From: Euphorbia lathyris
Lineage: Eukaryota > Streptophyta > Magnoliopsida > Malpighiales > Euphorbiaceae
Reading direction: 5' to 3'
Assembly: GCF_963576675.1 (NCBI RefSeq)
Contig: NC_088911.1
Span: forward strand, 61,527,756 to 61,591,755
Length of the DNA: 64,000 nucleotides
Within the stretch, counting starts at the first letter, position 1. The number at the start of each line of letters is the position of its first letter. A model generated the notes under the pieces. The model saw only the letters and a list, made by a program, of their open reading frames with translations, made no database searches and was not told the origin of the DNA. Both the position numbers and the translations under genes were made by a program. Positions 1-10,553 of this stretch are shown in pieces.

Positions 1-1047
1 GGTGATTTCTTCTTTGACTTGACCTTTTGTTCCCTTAAATTGATGTGGAAAGCCATAAGTTCACAAAGCCAAGGGGACTGAAGAATCTCAATGTGCATGC
101 TCTGTGCTTGAGACCTGAATGCCTGTCCTTGGGTGGAGTAATGAATCTGCAACCAAAACAGAATCATACGTATTAATTTAAGCACCACAATTCAATTAAT
201 TGATTATACAGAAGTGAGCCTACCTTATCATACTTCTTTAGTATTTTTCGAACTGCAATAGCATTAATAAGTGCATAGGTAACCAGATCCTTGCCCTCTT
301 GCATCAAGGAACCGTGATTTCCTCGGCCTTTGAACCAGATGAAGTATTTTCGGAAGCCAGAAGCTAGATGCAACTGAAGCAATTTCTGTGCTCGCTTGTT
401 AAAGCATCCAACTACTGCAGACATTTCGTTGAGAAGGGAAGGGAAGAAGGTTCCATCACACACTACATGTAAATCTTAATTAGAAAAAGGAGTTTCAGAT
501 GCAACAAAACAAAGGCATATTTCACCATTTAATTTCAATCAATGTCCCATTTCAGAATCATCATACTAGATTAATCAACAAATCTTTGCATACGAAGTAT
601 TATCTTCTTAATTAAAAGCTGTCGATCAACAAATTTCGCACATGAATGGTTAAATATAACAAGAATTCATGGTATTAGTATCCGCTCAGAAAAGACTGTA
701 CGAATTAAAATCATCGGGTCGGGAGAGGTCATCTAATTAAAAGCAATGATCTGATCTGCATACTATTTGGATTGTAGAAGTTGTTAAAACCTCATTGAAG
801 AAATGATTTGAAATTTCACAAACAAATACAAACCGGATTAGAAGAATCTAGAGAAATACTAATCCTAGAAAGAAAGAGAGCAGATACCTGGACAATGAAG
901 AGGACAGCGTTGTCCATCGACATCATGGTGGGATTGAAAATCTTTCCTACATTTCTTCAAAATCTTTTTGAGTTTCTTAAAACCAACACCAGGCAATTCA
1001 GTTTTTTGGCCTTGCACATATTCCTGGTATTTCTTGCAGAATTTCAT
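1..1047 (-). CDS. NLA: NLA/BAH1-type SPX-RING E3 ubiquitin ligase, 5' part (runs off the window)
   Basis: Three exons can be assembled on the minus strand: 888-1047, 224-462 and 1-146. The joins are canonical GT-AG and keep one frame; the first intron splits the Val codon of a [13 protein letters not shown] stretch. The start at 1047 gives [14 protein letters not shown], the conserved SPX N-terminus. The pieces continue with [19 protein letters not shown], an [17 protein letters not shown] helix and an [17 protein letters not shown] block. About 181 residues are visible and all belong to the SPX half. The C-terminal RING domain that defines this E3 family would lie left of base 1 and is not seen. 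Family knowledge: NLA senses inositol pyrophosphate/phosphate status through SPX and drives ubiquitination of phosphate and nitrate transporters at the plasma membrane. SPX-only or SPX-EXS proteins are less likely, because residue-level similarity is to NLA. The gene looks intact where visible. Confidence 0.92.
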
Positions 1048-1128
1048 TGTCTTATGAAACAATTCTAAGAAAATGAATCACATAAATCTAGCATCAAGAA
1101 ACAGGAGCAATTCAGAGGGTGAGAACGA

Positions 1129-1135
1129 TTATATA
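1129..1135 (-). promoter_or_regulatory. Putative TATA box of the NLA-type gene
   Basis: A TATATAA sits on the minus strand about 82 bp upstream of the ATG at 1047. This implies a 5' leader of only about 50 nt, unless transcription starts further upstream. It is the only good TATA candidate within 100 bp. Confidence 0.5.
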
Positions 1136-1464
1136 GGCTTACGATAGGATAGGAGAGCTATTCACTCAAGTTTTCCTTTTTTTTTATTAGATTAGTATTC
1201 TAAACCTTAAAAATGCTATTTTAATCTCTCATGGCTTTAATTGTAGTTCTTATTTCCTTGCATCCACATCTCAATTTAACATATTATGATGATTTGACTT
1301 TTTTTTTTTTATGGTAATTAATAACTTCTTGACTACTTCATTTTCATCGTCATGCTTCATAGAAATTAAAAAACTGTCTCAATCTCACCATAATCTTAAC
1401 ATCTACGGCAAAAGAGCCTCTTGTGTAATCCGTATCAAAATAAACAATAACAATAATAAATAAA
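1136..1464. other. AT-rich upstream/intergenic DNA
   Basis: I see no coding potential or repeat structure beyond short T and A runs. It holds the distal promoter of the NLA-type gene by position only. Confidence 0.5.
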
Positions 1465-2398
1465 GGCTTAATACATACCCAGCCCCCTAAAGTTGTCCAT
1501 TTTATTCATTTAACCCCTTCAACTTAAGGGACATCCTTTTAACCCCCTAAACTCCAAAAAAACGCTACTTTTAACCCCTATCATCCGACGTGGCATTGAC
1601 CTAGTCAACGTTTGTGTCTCAAACACAGGAGGCGCGTGGGAGGATTTTGTTCTTGCCTCCAACGGTAAAAAAAATGCATACAACCCCCTAAAGTTGTCCA
1701 TTTTGTTCATTTAACCCCCTCACCTCACGGGACAACCCTTTAACCCCCTAAACTCCAAAAAAATCCTAGTTCCAACTCAAGTACGGGCATTGGAGATAAA
1801 GAAGATTCAATTGGTGTCTTTATAATTTTTAATTGGTGCTTTTTTTGGTCTCAATCCACGTTGGAATTGTAAAAAATGCTTTAACTTTGTATGAATTATG
1901 ACTACAGTGTATATAGATACAGTGGAAGGCAATACAAAGGAAGAGTTAAAATCTGATTTGATATGAAGTATAGAATACAGTGGAAGAGAAGTGATGACTA
2001 AATGATATTTATAGCAATTTTTCAATATTAAGGACTTTCAAAAGAAGAAAGTAGGAAAGAAAAGAGCAAATTATACACACGGACAATATTATATCTCGGC
2101 AGTCTAAAATATGGGGTTAAAAGTAGCGTTTTTTTGGAGTTTAGGGGGTTAAAGGGGCGGCCCGTGAGGTGAGGGGGTTAAATGAACAAAATGGACAACT
2201 TTAGGGGGTTGGGTAATACAGGATACACACGTGTCACGCGGGTGATACACACGGACAACATTATATCTCGGCATTCTAAAATAGGGGGTTAAAAGTAGCG
2301 TTTTTTTGGAGTTTAGGGGGTTAAAAGGATGTCTCTTAAGTTGAAGGGGTTAAATGAATAAAATGGACAACTTTAGGGGGCTGGGTATGTATTAAGCC
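1465..2398. mobile_element. Non-autonomous TIR element with nested inverted repeats (Mutator-like candidate)
   Basis: The ends are inverted copies of each other over about 114 bp with essentially one mismatch (1465-1578 against about 2283-2398). They begin GGCTTAATACATACCCAG. A second, shorter inverted pair lies inside (about 1676-1765 against about 2112-2215) and shares the same CCCCCTAAAGTTGTCCATTTT core. On the right side, a unit beginning ACACACGGACAA and running into the arm occurs twice (about 2075-2222 and 2247-2398). No transposase is encoded. Long TIRs of this composition are typical of Mutator-like MITEs, but I could not find a convincing target-site duplication, so the family is inferred. 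Confidence 0.7.
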
Positions 2399-3010
2399 AT
2401 CCTGAACATCTTTCTATGCGGTAATATCTTTCGGTCTGAAAAATGTGGACTTGTGGCTTGTTATGATCCATAAGCAAGATGAAAGACTAAAGATAGAAAG
2501 GAAGAAGGAATATGAAAAATGAAACTTACTGAAGAAAATAGACAGATCGAAGCTCGAAACGCAGAACAAAGTCGGGAAGTTTTGGAAATACGGAAGCAAC
2601 AAAAATAATTATGGGCGAGCTAAAGCACATTTATAAGAGAGGAGAAGTATAAAAAACGAAGAAGATACGATAAAAATAGGTACAATAAATGTCTACAATC
2701 ATTAACTTAGCCGTCGTTCCAGAACCTCTGATAAATGCGAAGAAAGATGATAGTAAAAACAGGCCATATGGATAACGCGAGTTAGGCGTAAGGGTGCAAA
2801 CAATTTCCCAAAAAGTTTGTCGTGACACGTGTAAATAGGGAAAGTGGCACCCAAGCAGTAAAAGAGACCGAAGGAAAAAGCTCGAAGCCGAAGATATTTT
2901 TCTTTCTCCCTTTTACCAAACCATGCAAGAGTTCAGAAAAGTAGGACGGGGACATATAATATAGTATAAAACGAATCAAAATACGTGGCACTTTAAGGAC
3001 CCTCAAATCT
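2399..3010. other. Unassigned DNA between two elements
   Basis: About 610 bp with short minus-strand open frames of low complexity (Phe/Ser-rich). They match no family I recognise. It ends at the first base of the old copia LTR. Confidence 0.4.
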
Positions 3011-3350
3011 TGTAGAAACAAAAGAGGGAACAGAACAACTTATCGGAATGGAATCACTGTGTCGTGGACAAAACCACTGAGTTGAAAATGATTACGACAG
3101 ACTTTGGTGCAATCTGGAAGTTCGATCGTCAACCAAGGTTTACACAGCAAGCACCAACCTAGTGCACTTTAGGGCGAAGCTTTGGAACGAGCGAGCGCGC
3201 GTGTTGTACCCACTAAGCACAATTTAATATCTCATTAGGCCCAACCCAATATAAACCCTTCAACTAACTCATAAGTTTCCCATGTGGGATGCATAAAGTT
3301 ACAAAGCAAAAGCAATGGCTAAAAAGCCATTTTACCTAAAGTCTCCAACA
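3011..3350 (-). repeat. 3' LTR of the old copia element
   Basis: It starts TGTAGAAAC and ends CCAACA on the plus strand and aligns with 19594-20199. It lacks an internal block of about 266 bp that the other copy has, so it is 340 bp against 606 bp. A GGGGGAT polypurine tract adjoins it on the element strand. Confidence 0.85.
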
Positions 3351-3900
3351 ATCCCCCACAAATGACTTTATAGTAAAACAGTTTTAAGAAAAATAATAAA
3401 TCATTTATGGGCAATAAGTAATAAATTTAAAAAACTTAAGTATCAATATCTTCTAATTGAATTGATACATGTGAGGCAACATGTTATAGTTTTAGAAGTG
3501 AATTGCACTTGAACTTCTACAACTCTAACTGAGACCCTCACAACATGTAAAGAAAACCTTTAAACAAAATTTTACTGTTCCGCGATAAAAACAATAGCGT
3601 CTTTAATGGTCATGCGCATACCTTGGATCTCATGACTGCTCTAGAAAGACAACCCAAAGTCTTTCATAGAAGGCGGCCCACCTTCACATATATGTAGGTG
3701 ATCTCTATAAGAGACCGTTAAGAGTTTCTCATAACTCAACCTCAAAAGGAGCATCCATCAAGTTCATATAAATGAACCACCACACCACGGGCTATGGATT
3801 ATACACACACTGTCATATGTCATAGGAATGGGTAAAATATAGTGTATAAAAAAGATAGTATGGTTTCGTTTGACCACGTATGGTATCCACCATACTTTCT

Positions 3901-4329
3901 TTAATAAGTGGGCTTTAGGGCCATTCCCCTCGACGTTTCTAGAACAACTATTCTAGGTAACCCCTTGGTGAACAGATCAGCTAGATTCTTTTCTGATCTC
4001 ACATAATCTAAGGCAATTACCCCATTCTTAAAGAGTTGTCTTATTGCACTATGTCTAATGCGAATGTGTCTTTTCTTTCCGTTATAGATAATGTTTTTTG
4101 CAGTACCTATGGCTGCCTGAGAATTACAATAAAGTGAGATAGGTGCATTAGATCTCCCCCACAATGGAACATCTGCCAATAAACTTCTCAACCAATCTGC
4201 TTCTTGACTAGCTAGTTCAAGTGCTATAAATTCTAATTCCATGGTTCAGCGTGCAATACAAGTTTGTTTGCATGATCTCCAAGAAACGACACCACCACCC
4301 AAAACAAAAACACAACCATTAGTGGAGCA
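3901..4329 (-). pseudogene. Copia RNase H C-terminal remnant
   Basis: Reading from the Sirevirus junction at 4329 leftwards gives [16 protein letters not shown], then KQTCIAR, an in-frame stop, and MELEFIALELASQEADW. It ends KNLADLFTKGLPR near 3930. These are the conserved RNase H/tether motifs at the end of copia pol. The N-terminal half of the same domain is 12.7 kb away at 17036-17368. The nonsense codon before MELEFIAL shows it was already decaying. Confidence 0.88.
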
Positions 4330-5808
4330 TGTTGGTCCCGTGTGATTAGTTCGAAGGGGGGAGGGGGTTAGGAACTAATATAACTTTTTCATTTAATGAT
4401 GCTGACTTAATCAACTCTTTAAGTGTTTTAACTTAGTTTAGGTTAGCACGGCCGAGAGATGTAAGACAGCTTTAGTCAGATGCTGACTAGAACTGCTTTA
4501 CTTGTGAGTTGGGAAGTAACACTTGAGGTCAGCTTCCAACTCAGCACCAAGATTACTCAATGTCAGCTTTTACAATTAATATCCTGAGCAATTTAATAAA
4601 GCAACACTTATATAGATATATTAAGAGAGAGTTAGAAATTACTCAGCACGACTTATCCTGGTTCGGCCTCTCCGCCTACGTCCAGTCCCTAGAGTCCCTC
4701 CAGGCTTTTTCAATCCAATACTGAGCTCTTTAAAGGTAGAGCACAAACCATTTATAGGGCAGTTGAATATGCAAGAGTACCTTCCTCTATTCGTCTACTC
4801 AACTCCTACTAAGTGCTATAACCGAACACCTAGATTTCTCTACCACTGAGTACTTAAAACTGAGTACTCAGCACAACTCTCTCAATTTTACAATTGATAC
4901 AAACTTGTTCTTTCTAGATGAAGAACACTTTAGATGATTACAAAATCAATTTAGCTTTTACACAGAAATGGAAGTTTGGTGTAAGATCTTTTTCTTGTTT
5001 GAATGTGCTTTTTATGATTCTCTTTTTCTCTTTTCTATTACAGCAATCGGCAAAGGATCCAAGAATGAACTTGTCCTTTTATAGTTGAGGTCTGAAGCTG
5101 TAATGATTTGAATCTGGAATTATCCGTTAGATTCAAACGGCTCTTTCTTGCATCATTGTTCTGGTCAGCTTCAGATTTGCAAGCCAATCCTGTCGTCTGA
5201 AATTAGCTGGCGTCAGGCTTGTCTTCTTCCCGCAGGTGCGTCTTCTAGTGCCAGTTCGTCTTTTAGCTAACGGACAGTTGACCCATGCATCTCGAAATTG
5301 ACTCTGTGCGTAATTCCAAGGTTTCTATTATTGGTGCAGACAGTTGTCGGATCTTGTCTTCTAGCAAACGGATCATTTGCGTTGTCCTGACGAACACTCA
5401 GCTTGACTGTATTGACGTTGCTTTTGTTCTTTGTTTCTGAGTCATATTCTTACTCAGCTTCCGTGGTCAGCTTCATCTGCAAGCATTAGTTTAGAGGAAG
5501 ACTTCTCTTCTTTGATACTGAGTTGTGTTCCACTCAGCTTCTTTGATCAGCTTCATCTTTAAGTATTTGTTCTGAAGACGACTTTTCTTCTGTCATGCTG
5601 AGTTCTCTTTACTCAGCTTGTGCTGTGTTCTCATGCTGACTTCGTCCTGTCTTACTTTTTGATTATGTTTTCATTTATATTTATACTCAACATTGAACAA
5701 CCATATTAGTACAATAAAATCAAAGCACTTAAATTTAATAGCCTCTTAATTATGGATTAACTTAAATAATTTTGTCAAATCAAAATCATGTGGAAAGGTG
5801 TTTCAACA
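4330..5808 (-). repeat. 3' LTR of the Sirevirus element
   Basis: 1479 bp, TG...CA ends, near-collinear with 15546-17030. The G-tract near its start is short (GGGGGGAGGGGG) compared with the long G homopolymer in the other LTR. The sequence is unusually rich in CAGCTT/CTCAGC words. Confidence 0.93.
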
Positions 5809-5819
5809 AACTCCCCCAT
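5809..5819 (-). promoter_or_regulatory. Polypurine tract of the Sirevirus element
   Basis: The element strand reads ATGGGGGAGTT directly before the 3' LTR. This is the usual primer for plus-strand DNA synthesis. Confidence 0.8.
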
Positions 5820-6367
5820 TTTGATGTTGGAAAAATATTTAATTAATGGAACAAAGCATTGAGATTCCCCATGATTGAAATTCTTTTTATGCTTCTGAAG
5901 TTACTCCCCCATAAGGGTTGCATCTATTGACTTAACTTAACTCTAAACCTTCTAAGATTTAATCGAGTAAAAAAAATTAAGACACGCCTATACTGACTTA
6001 GTTCAATTCTAGACCTTCCAAGATCTAATTCAGATGAGCCTAGGTCAGTTTTCAGAAGAGTTCAATGTTTGAAACATATGTTTACTTAGTTTCATACATA
6101 GATAGTTTAGGTATCATAGTTTATGGAAGGATGTATCAGAGCTAATGTGTACTGAGTATGTACCTTTTTTAATTTTGTTTGTTTGTTCATTTAAGACAGA
6201 TCAGCATATAGCACAACAAGTAAGTAAGCATCACATAAGATTTATCAGTTTGAATGAAAGATGCATAAATATATAGATGGTCAGCTTAAACATGAAATAA
6301 CACGCCAGATAAAATTACAAGTCAAGAACTAAAACTAGCCAATCTATTTCTTCCTGTTGACTAGAGC
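5820..6367 (-). other. Sirevirus 3' untranslated region
   Basis: 548 bp between the stop codon of the extra ORF (6368) and the PPT. No open frame of note. It is AT-rich with scattered CTTAGTT/GACTTA words shared with the LTR. Confidence 0.6.
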
Positions 6368-9300
6368 TTACTGAGCAGGATTAACTTTTCCTTTTCCTTT
6401 GGCGGTTTGTTGTTGTTGACCCTGATGTCCTGAACCAGATGCTTCTCCCATATTCTGCTGAGTTCCAGCAGCTCGCATTTCTTTCTCCCCCGTTTTGCCA
6501 GCATCAAATGAAGGGGGAATAAAGGTCTCGCGAAGAACAGCACGAGCCAGTTTTGCTGAGTATGATTGGAGTTGACTCGTACTCTCCCGAAGACCGTCGA
6601 AGATGGCCATGCCATCATCCAGAGTGGCAGCAGGGATCCTAATGTTAGCACTCAGCATGCTCAAGAGATACTCCTGTGATTTCCCTATCCAAGTTATAGA
6701 TTCTGTCAGTTTGGCATATGATTGATGGTACATTTTGAGCAACGCAGAATCGTAGAACTGACGTTGAGCGTTTGTATGCCGGACATGTTTAAGTGTGGCT
6801 TAAGAATACTGCAGAATCTCATTTGTTTTTACTTGGTCAGTATCCATTTCTTCTTTACTCAAGTTGAGTAGGCGAACAGCTTCGCCGATTTGCTCAATGG
6901 AGCACTGGGAGGAGGAGGAGACTAATTCACGAGTCCCGATCAGATCAGAACTTAGCTGGGTGAAAAGCTGATTAACCTCAGTAGAGGTTGCATAGATTGA
7001 GTTTGCAACTGACAAGGTGTTGAGTTGGACCTGGATAGCATTCATATGATTGACCATTGTCAGCTGGAGTTCAGCCAGCTTTACTATAGATTCTTGCTTG
7101 GGTTGTTGAGATTGAAAGGATGTCATGACACTCAGTAGATCCTTAAGACCCTTGATTTCAGTCAAAAGCTGAGTGACAGAAGAGAGTTGAGTTGGCTCAA
7201 CATTGACAGACCCAGCAGCATCGACATTGGATTGATGAATATCTTGAATTAAGGCTTGAGCTGAGTCAATGATTCTTCGTCTAGACTCAGTAGCATGCAG
7301 GTAAGCATAAGATTCATCATGTTGAGGTTCAGAAGCCGGAAATGGAATAGGACTGGATGGAGGAGGAGTATTATGCTGTCCAGACTTGGATGTGCCAGCT
7401 AGGTCAGCAACTGGGCTTTTGTTTAGGTGAGCAGTAGGAACTGACTGATTTTCATTCTGCATTGAAGAGTTGGGAAGAGGTGGATCGGCAGAGATATTGA
7501 CCTGTTCAGAGTCAGCCTAAAGCCGAGTAGGTTCAGAAGATTGAAGTAGTTCATAGCTGACCTGAGCAGGATTTTCCTTTGCTAACTCGTTATCTTGAGT
7601 AGTAGGAACTTCGAGCACTTGCTCGGCATAACCTTGTGGAGCTTTGGAGTCGGCTTGTTCCTTAGCTTGAGAAATAGAGGCTTGCTTTTCCCCAAGTTGA
7701 TCCGGAGTTGGTTTAGAGAAGAATTGAAACTGGAGTTTTGTGAGGGCAGTAATTGGTTCTCTTAGTGGAGAATCATCCAGAATGTCAATGATAGGAGACT
7801 TTTGAGATTTTCGCTTGAGTCGTTTGCCAGTGCTGGTCTTATGAGTTGGAGGAGTTGGATCAGCAGCAATGGAGTCAAGGGACTCAGAAGATGAGTTCAA
7901 CCCAAGGTCAGCATTGAGATCTTCCACAACCCTGTCTTTCTTTGTGGACTCAGCATCAACTGTCTTACTCTGCTCAGTTGGATTCTCAACCTACTCAGTA
8001 TCAACTGTTTGATGTTGCTCAGCATCCACTTCCCCACTTGGTTCAACATTATCGGTCTTTTCATCATCAAATTGGCCTCCAAGATCACCCAATTATTCTT
8101 CCTGGTCAGCAGGGGTTTTCTCAAGATCAATCTCTTGACTTCTTACAAAGTGTGAGTCTTCAGAGACTAAAAAGTCTAGAGGAGGTGCATCAATCGGTTT
8201 TAACCCAAAAGGTTTCCTCTTCTTTTGCAAAGGTTGCTCAGGAGTTTCCTCACTCTCTTCCTCAGGCTCAACTTGCCTTTTCAGTTTTTCTGCTGACTTA
8301 GGTTCCTCCTGACCTTGCTCAGCATCAGCTTTCCTCGTACTGGATACTATTCTTAGCTTTTTTGGAGCTGTGTTCACATTCTTTGCTGACTTGTCAGCTT
8401 TCCACTTTTTGTCCTGCCGAGTGCGGTCAGCAGGTTCCTTGCTTACCACCACTATCTTTCCTTTCTTGGTGAGCATAGCTTGTGCTCCTCCCTCAGCATT
8501 ACCTGCTTCCTCATTCTCTTCAACAACCCCATTTCCTTTCTTAGACTTGAGGGGTTGGTTGTAAGCTAACCCAAACAGCAGTGCCGCTATGATCTCAGTA
8601 CCCCATGACTCAGCTTCACCAACCGTGTTTACCTGTTGGTCTTCAAGAATTCTCGTGATGAGGGAACCCATCCTGAGTTTCCCAGTACTCCGTTGGAATG
8701 CACCGATGAGAAATACGGGCATGTTGAGTGGTTTGTAGGTCAGTATGTGCCAGATGAAGTTTTGCTCGAAATTGGAGGCTGATGAGGCAGAGTTGACCTT
8801 AGGGAATATGAAGTTGGTCAGGATGTAATGAGCCATTTTTTTATTCTGACCCATACATGTACTGGCTATTTCTCCTTTGTGGGTCGTCGGTTTACAGAAC
8901 TCAACAGGGTAGTCAAGTTTGACGTTTGTGGATCTGAATTCTTTACCTTTGTTCGGCAGCTTTAGCAAAGTTGCTAGATAGGATGGAATTATTGTGATTT
9001 CCTTACCTGTGACCTTGGTGACTAGATGGTCGGCGTTGTCCTTATCCACTTTGAGATTCGAATAAAATTCCCTTACTAACCGGGGGTAAGTTTTACCGGA
9101 CAGAGAAAAGAATTCTGACCACCCGTTTTTAGAGATCCATTCGCAGAACAGCTTCTCAGCTGTTAGAAAACTTGGGGAGAACCACCGGCAACGAAGTACC
9201 TCACAATTCTTTACACAGTTGTAGACCTGGAGAAATTCCTTTTCCTTAGGTTGCTTGTCTTTCTTTTCCTTCTTTTTTTTCGAAGAGGTTGCTAGGTCAG

Positions 9301-9574
9301 TATGAGGGTTCTTGATCGGAGTATTGACCTTGGATTGGTCATGCTGACCATGTCCTTGAGACTCAATAGAAGTCTCATCATAGTCCTGCTGAGCAGGAGA
9401 TGGAGGGTTTTCATCGGAGCGATTTTGGTCGTAATCGGCCCCGGAGATGTTTTGAGAATCAGACATGATTTTCTCAAGGATTTTAGAGAGGTTTTGGGAT
9501 TCAAGAGAGAGAGAGAGTGTGAGAGATTGGATGCCAGAAATTTTGAGTGTAAAGAGAGACAGGTGGGAATTCAT
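6368..9574 (-). pseudogene. Sirevirus extra (env-like) ORF behind pol, with four in-frame stops
   Basis: One reading frame of about 1,070 codons (ATG most likely at 9466, MSDSQNISG) is closed only by stops at 8093-8095 (TAA), 7991-7993 (TAG), 7517-7519 (TAG) and 6800-6802 (TAA). It ends at VNPAQ before 6368. Parts in order: an acidic/basic linker with a KKKKEKKDKQPKEKE tract; a globular block of about 250 residues resembling the 'putative plant transposon protein' domain found in such ORFs (FYSNLKV, LLKLPNKG, FLIGAF); a charged low-complexity stretch; and a helical, coiled-coil-like C-terminal region (LTEIKGLKDLL, LNTLSVANS). I see no clear transmembrane segment, so 'env-like' is positional only. 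Its role in the element's cycle is unknown. Confidence 0.8.
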
Positions 9575-9985
9575 CCACTATTTATAGAGATGTCGAGTTG
9601 ATCTGATACGTTGAAGTGGCGGTTTGACCTCGAGATAATCAATCGATAATAATTCTGGCATTTATGACACAATCGGCGAATGTGTTTTCTAATTATTGCG
9701 CCTACATCATCCTAGGTGGCTATTTAATACGCGTGCTAGCATTAATTTTGCAACGGATTTACCCAGTATCTAGAATTCTAAACGTTTGATATCCTGACTA
9801 GTCAGTTTTACGTAGAAGAATTTCGTCATGCATAGTAACTCAGCGTATGTTAATCACTCAGTGTGTATGTCTACTCATCATAGAGTGATATATTTCATAT
9901 TTAGCTCAGCATGCAACAGTTACTAAATTAGCACGAATCACTCAGCATGGTAATCACTCAACATTCAATTTAAACATGGAATTTT
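9575..9985 (-). other. Spacer between Sirevirus pol and the extra ORF
   Basis: About 410 bp without coding potential, up to the TRIM insertion. It may hold a promoter or splice acceptor for the extra ORF, but no motif is decisive. Confidence 0.45.
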
Positions 9986-10550
9986 TGTAACACCCTGATC
10001 CAATACCATGTAGATATTGTCCGCTCTGGCCCAATTCCAACATATTGGGCCTCACGACTTTAAAACGCGTCTGCATGTATTGGATTCTCATCTTACTAAT
10101 AAGCCCCAATCACTCCCTCTCCATTTCTGATGTGGGATTCGGTTCATTCCTTCCCCCATCGCCATCCCTTAGGGCCGCTTCTTGCTCAGGCCTTCTACCC
10201 CGGCACCACCCACTCCGGACTGGGTCGTTACAGGCCCACCAGCTTTCGCCTGGTTCGTCCCTGAACCACACATCGTACATGGAGAGTTGGTTCTGATACC
10301 AATTGTAACACCCTGATCCAATACCATGTAGATATTGTCCGCTCTGGCCCAATTCCAACATATTGGGCCTCACGGCTTTAAAACGCGTCTGCATGTATTG
10401 GATTTTCATCTTACTAATAAGCCCCAATCACTCCCTCTCCATTTCCGATGTGGGATTCGGTTCATTCCTGCCCCCATCGCCATCTCTTAGGGCCGCTCCT
10501 TGCTCAAGCCTTCTACCCCGGCACCACCCACTCCGGACCGGGTCGTTACA
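9986..10550 (-). mobile_element. TRIM (terminal-repeat retrotransposon in miniature), complete copy
   Basis: Two 247-bp LTRs (9986-10232 and 10304-10550, TGTAAC...GTTACA) flank a 71-bp core. They are bordered by a perfect 5-bp duplication ATTTT (9981-9985, 10551-10555). On the minus strand the core begins with a TGGTATCAGA initiator-Met PBS and ends in a purine-rich GGTGGGCC tract. There is no coding capacity, so it depends on other elements in trans. The LTR contains the CAGACGCGTTTTAAA and GCGGACAATATC words I know from a widespread plant TRIM group. A second, truncated copy lies at 43908-44275. Confidence 0.93.
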
Positions 10551-10553
10551 ATT

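Noticed and set aside
1080..1110. Possible miR827 target in the NLA leader
   Set aside because: Only a stretch matching the miRNA 3' half is present; the seed half does not pair and the site may lie upstream of transcription start.
9986..10550. Calling the TRIM a Cassandra element
   Set aside because: Cassandra LTRs carry a 5S rRNA-like promoter; I do not see the 5S internal control region here.
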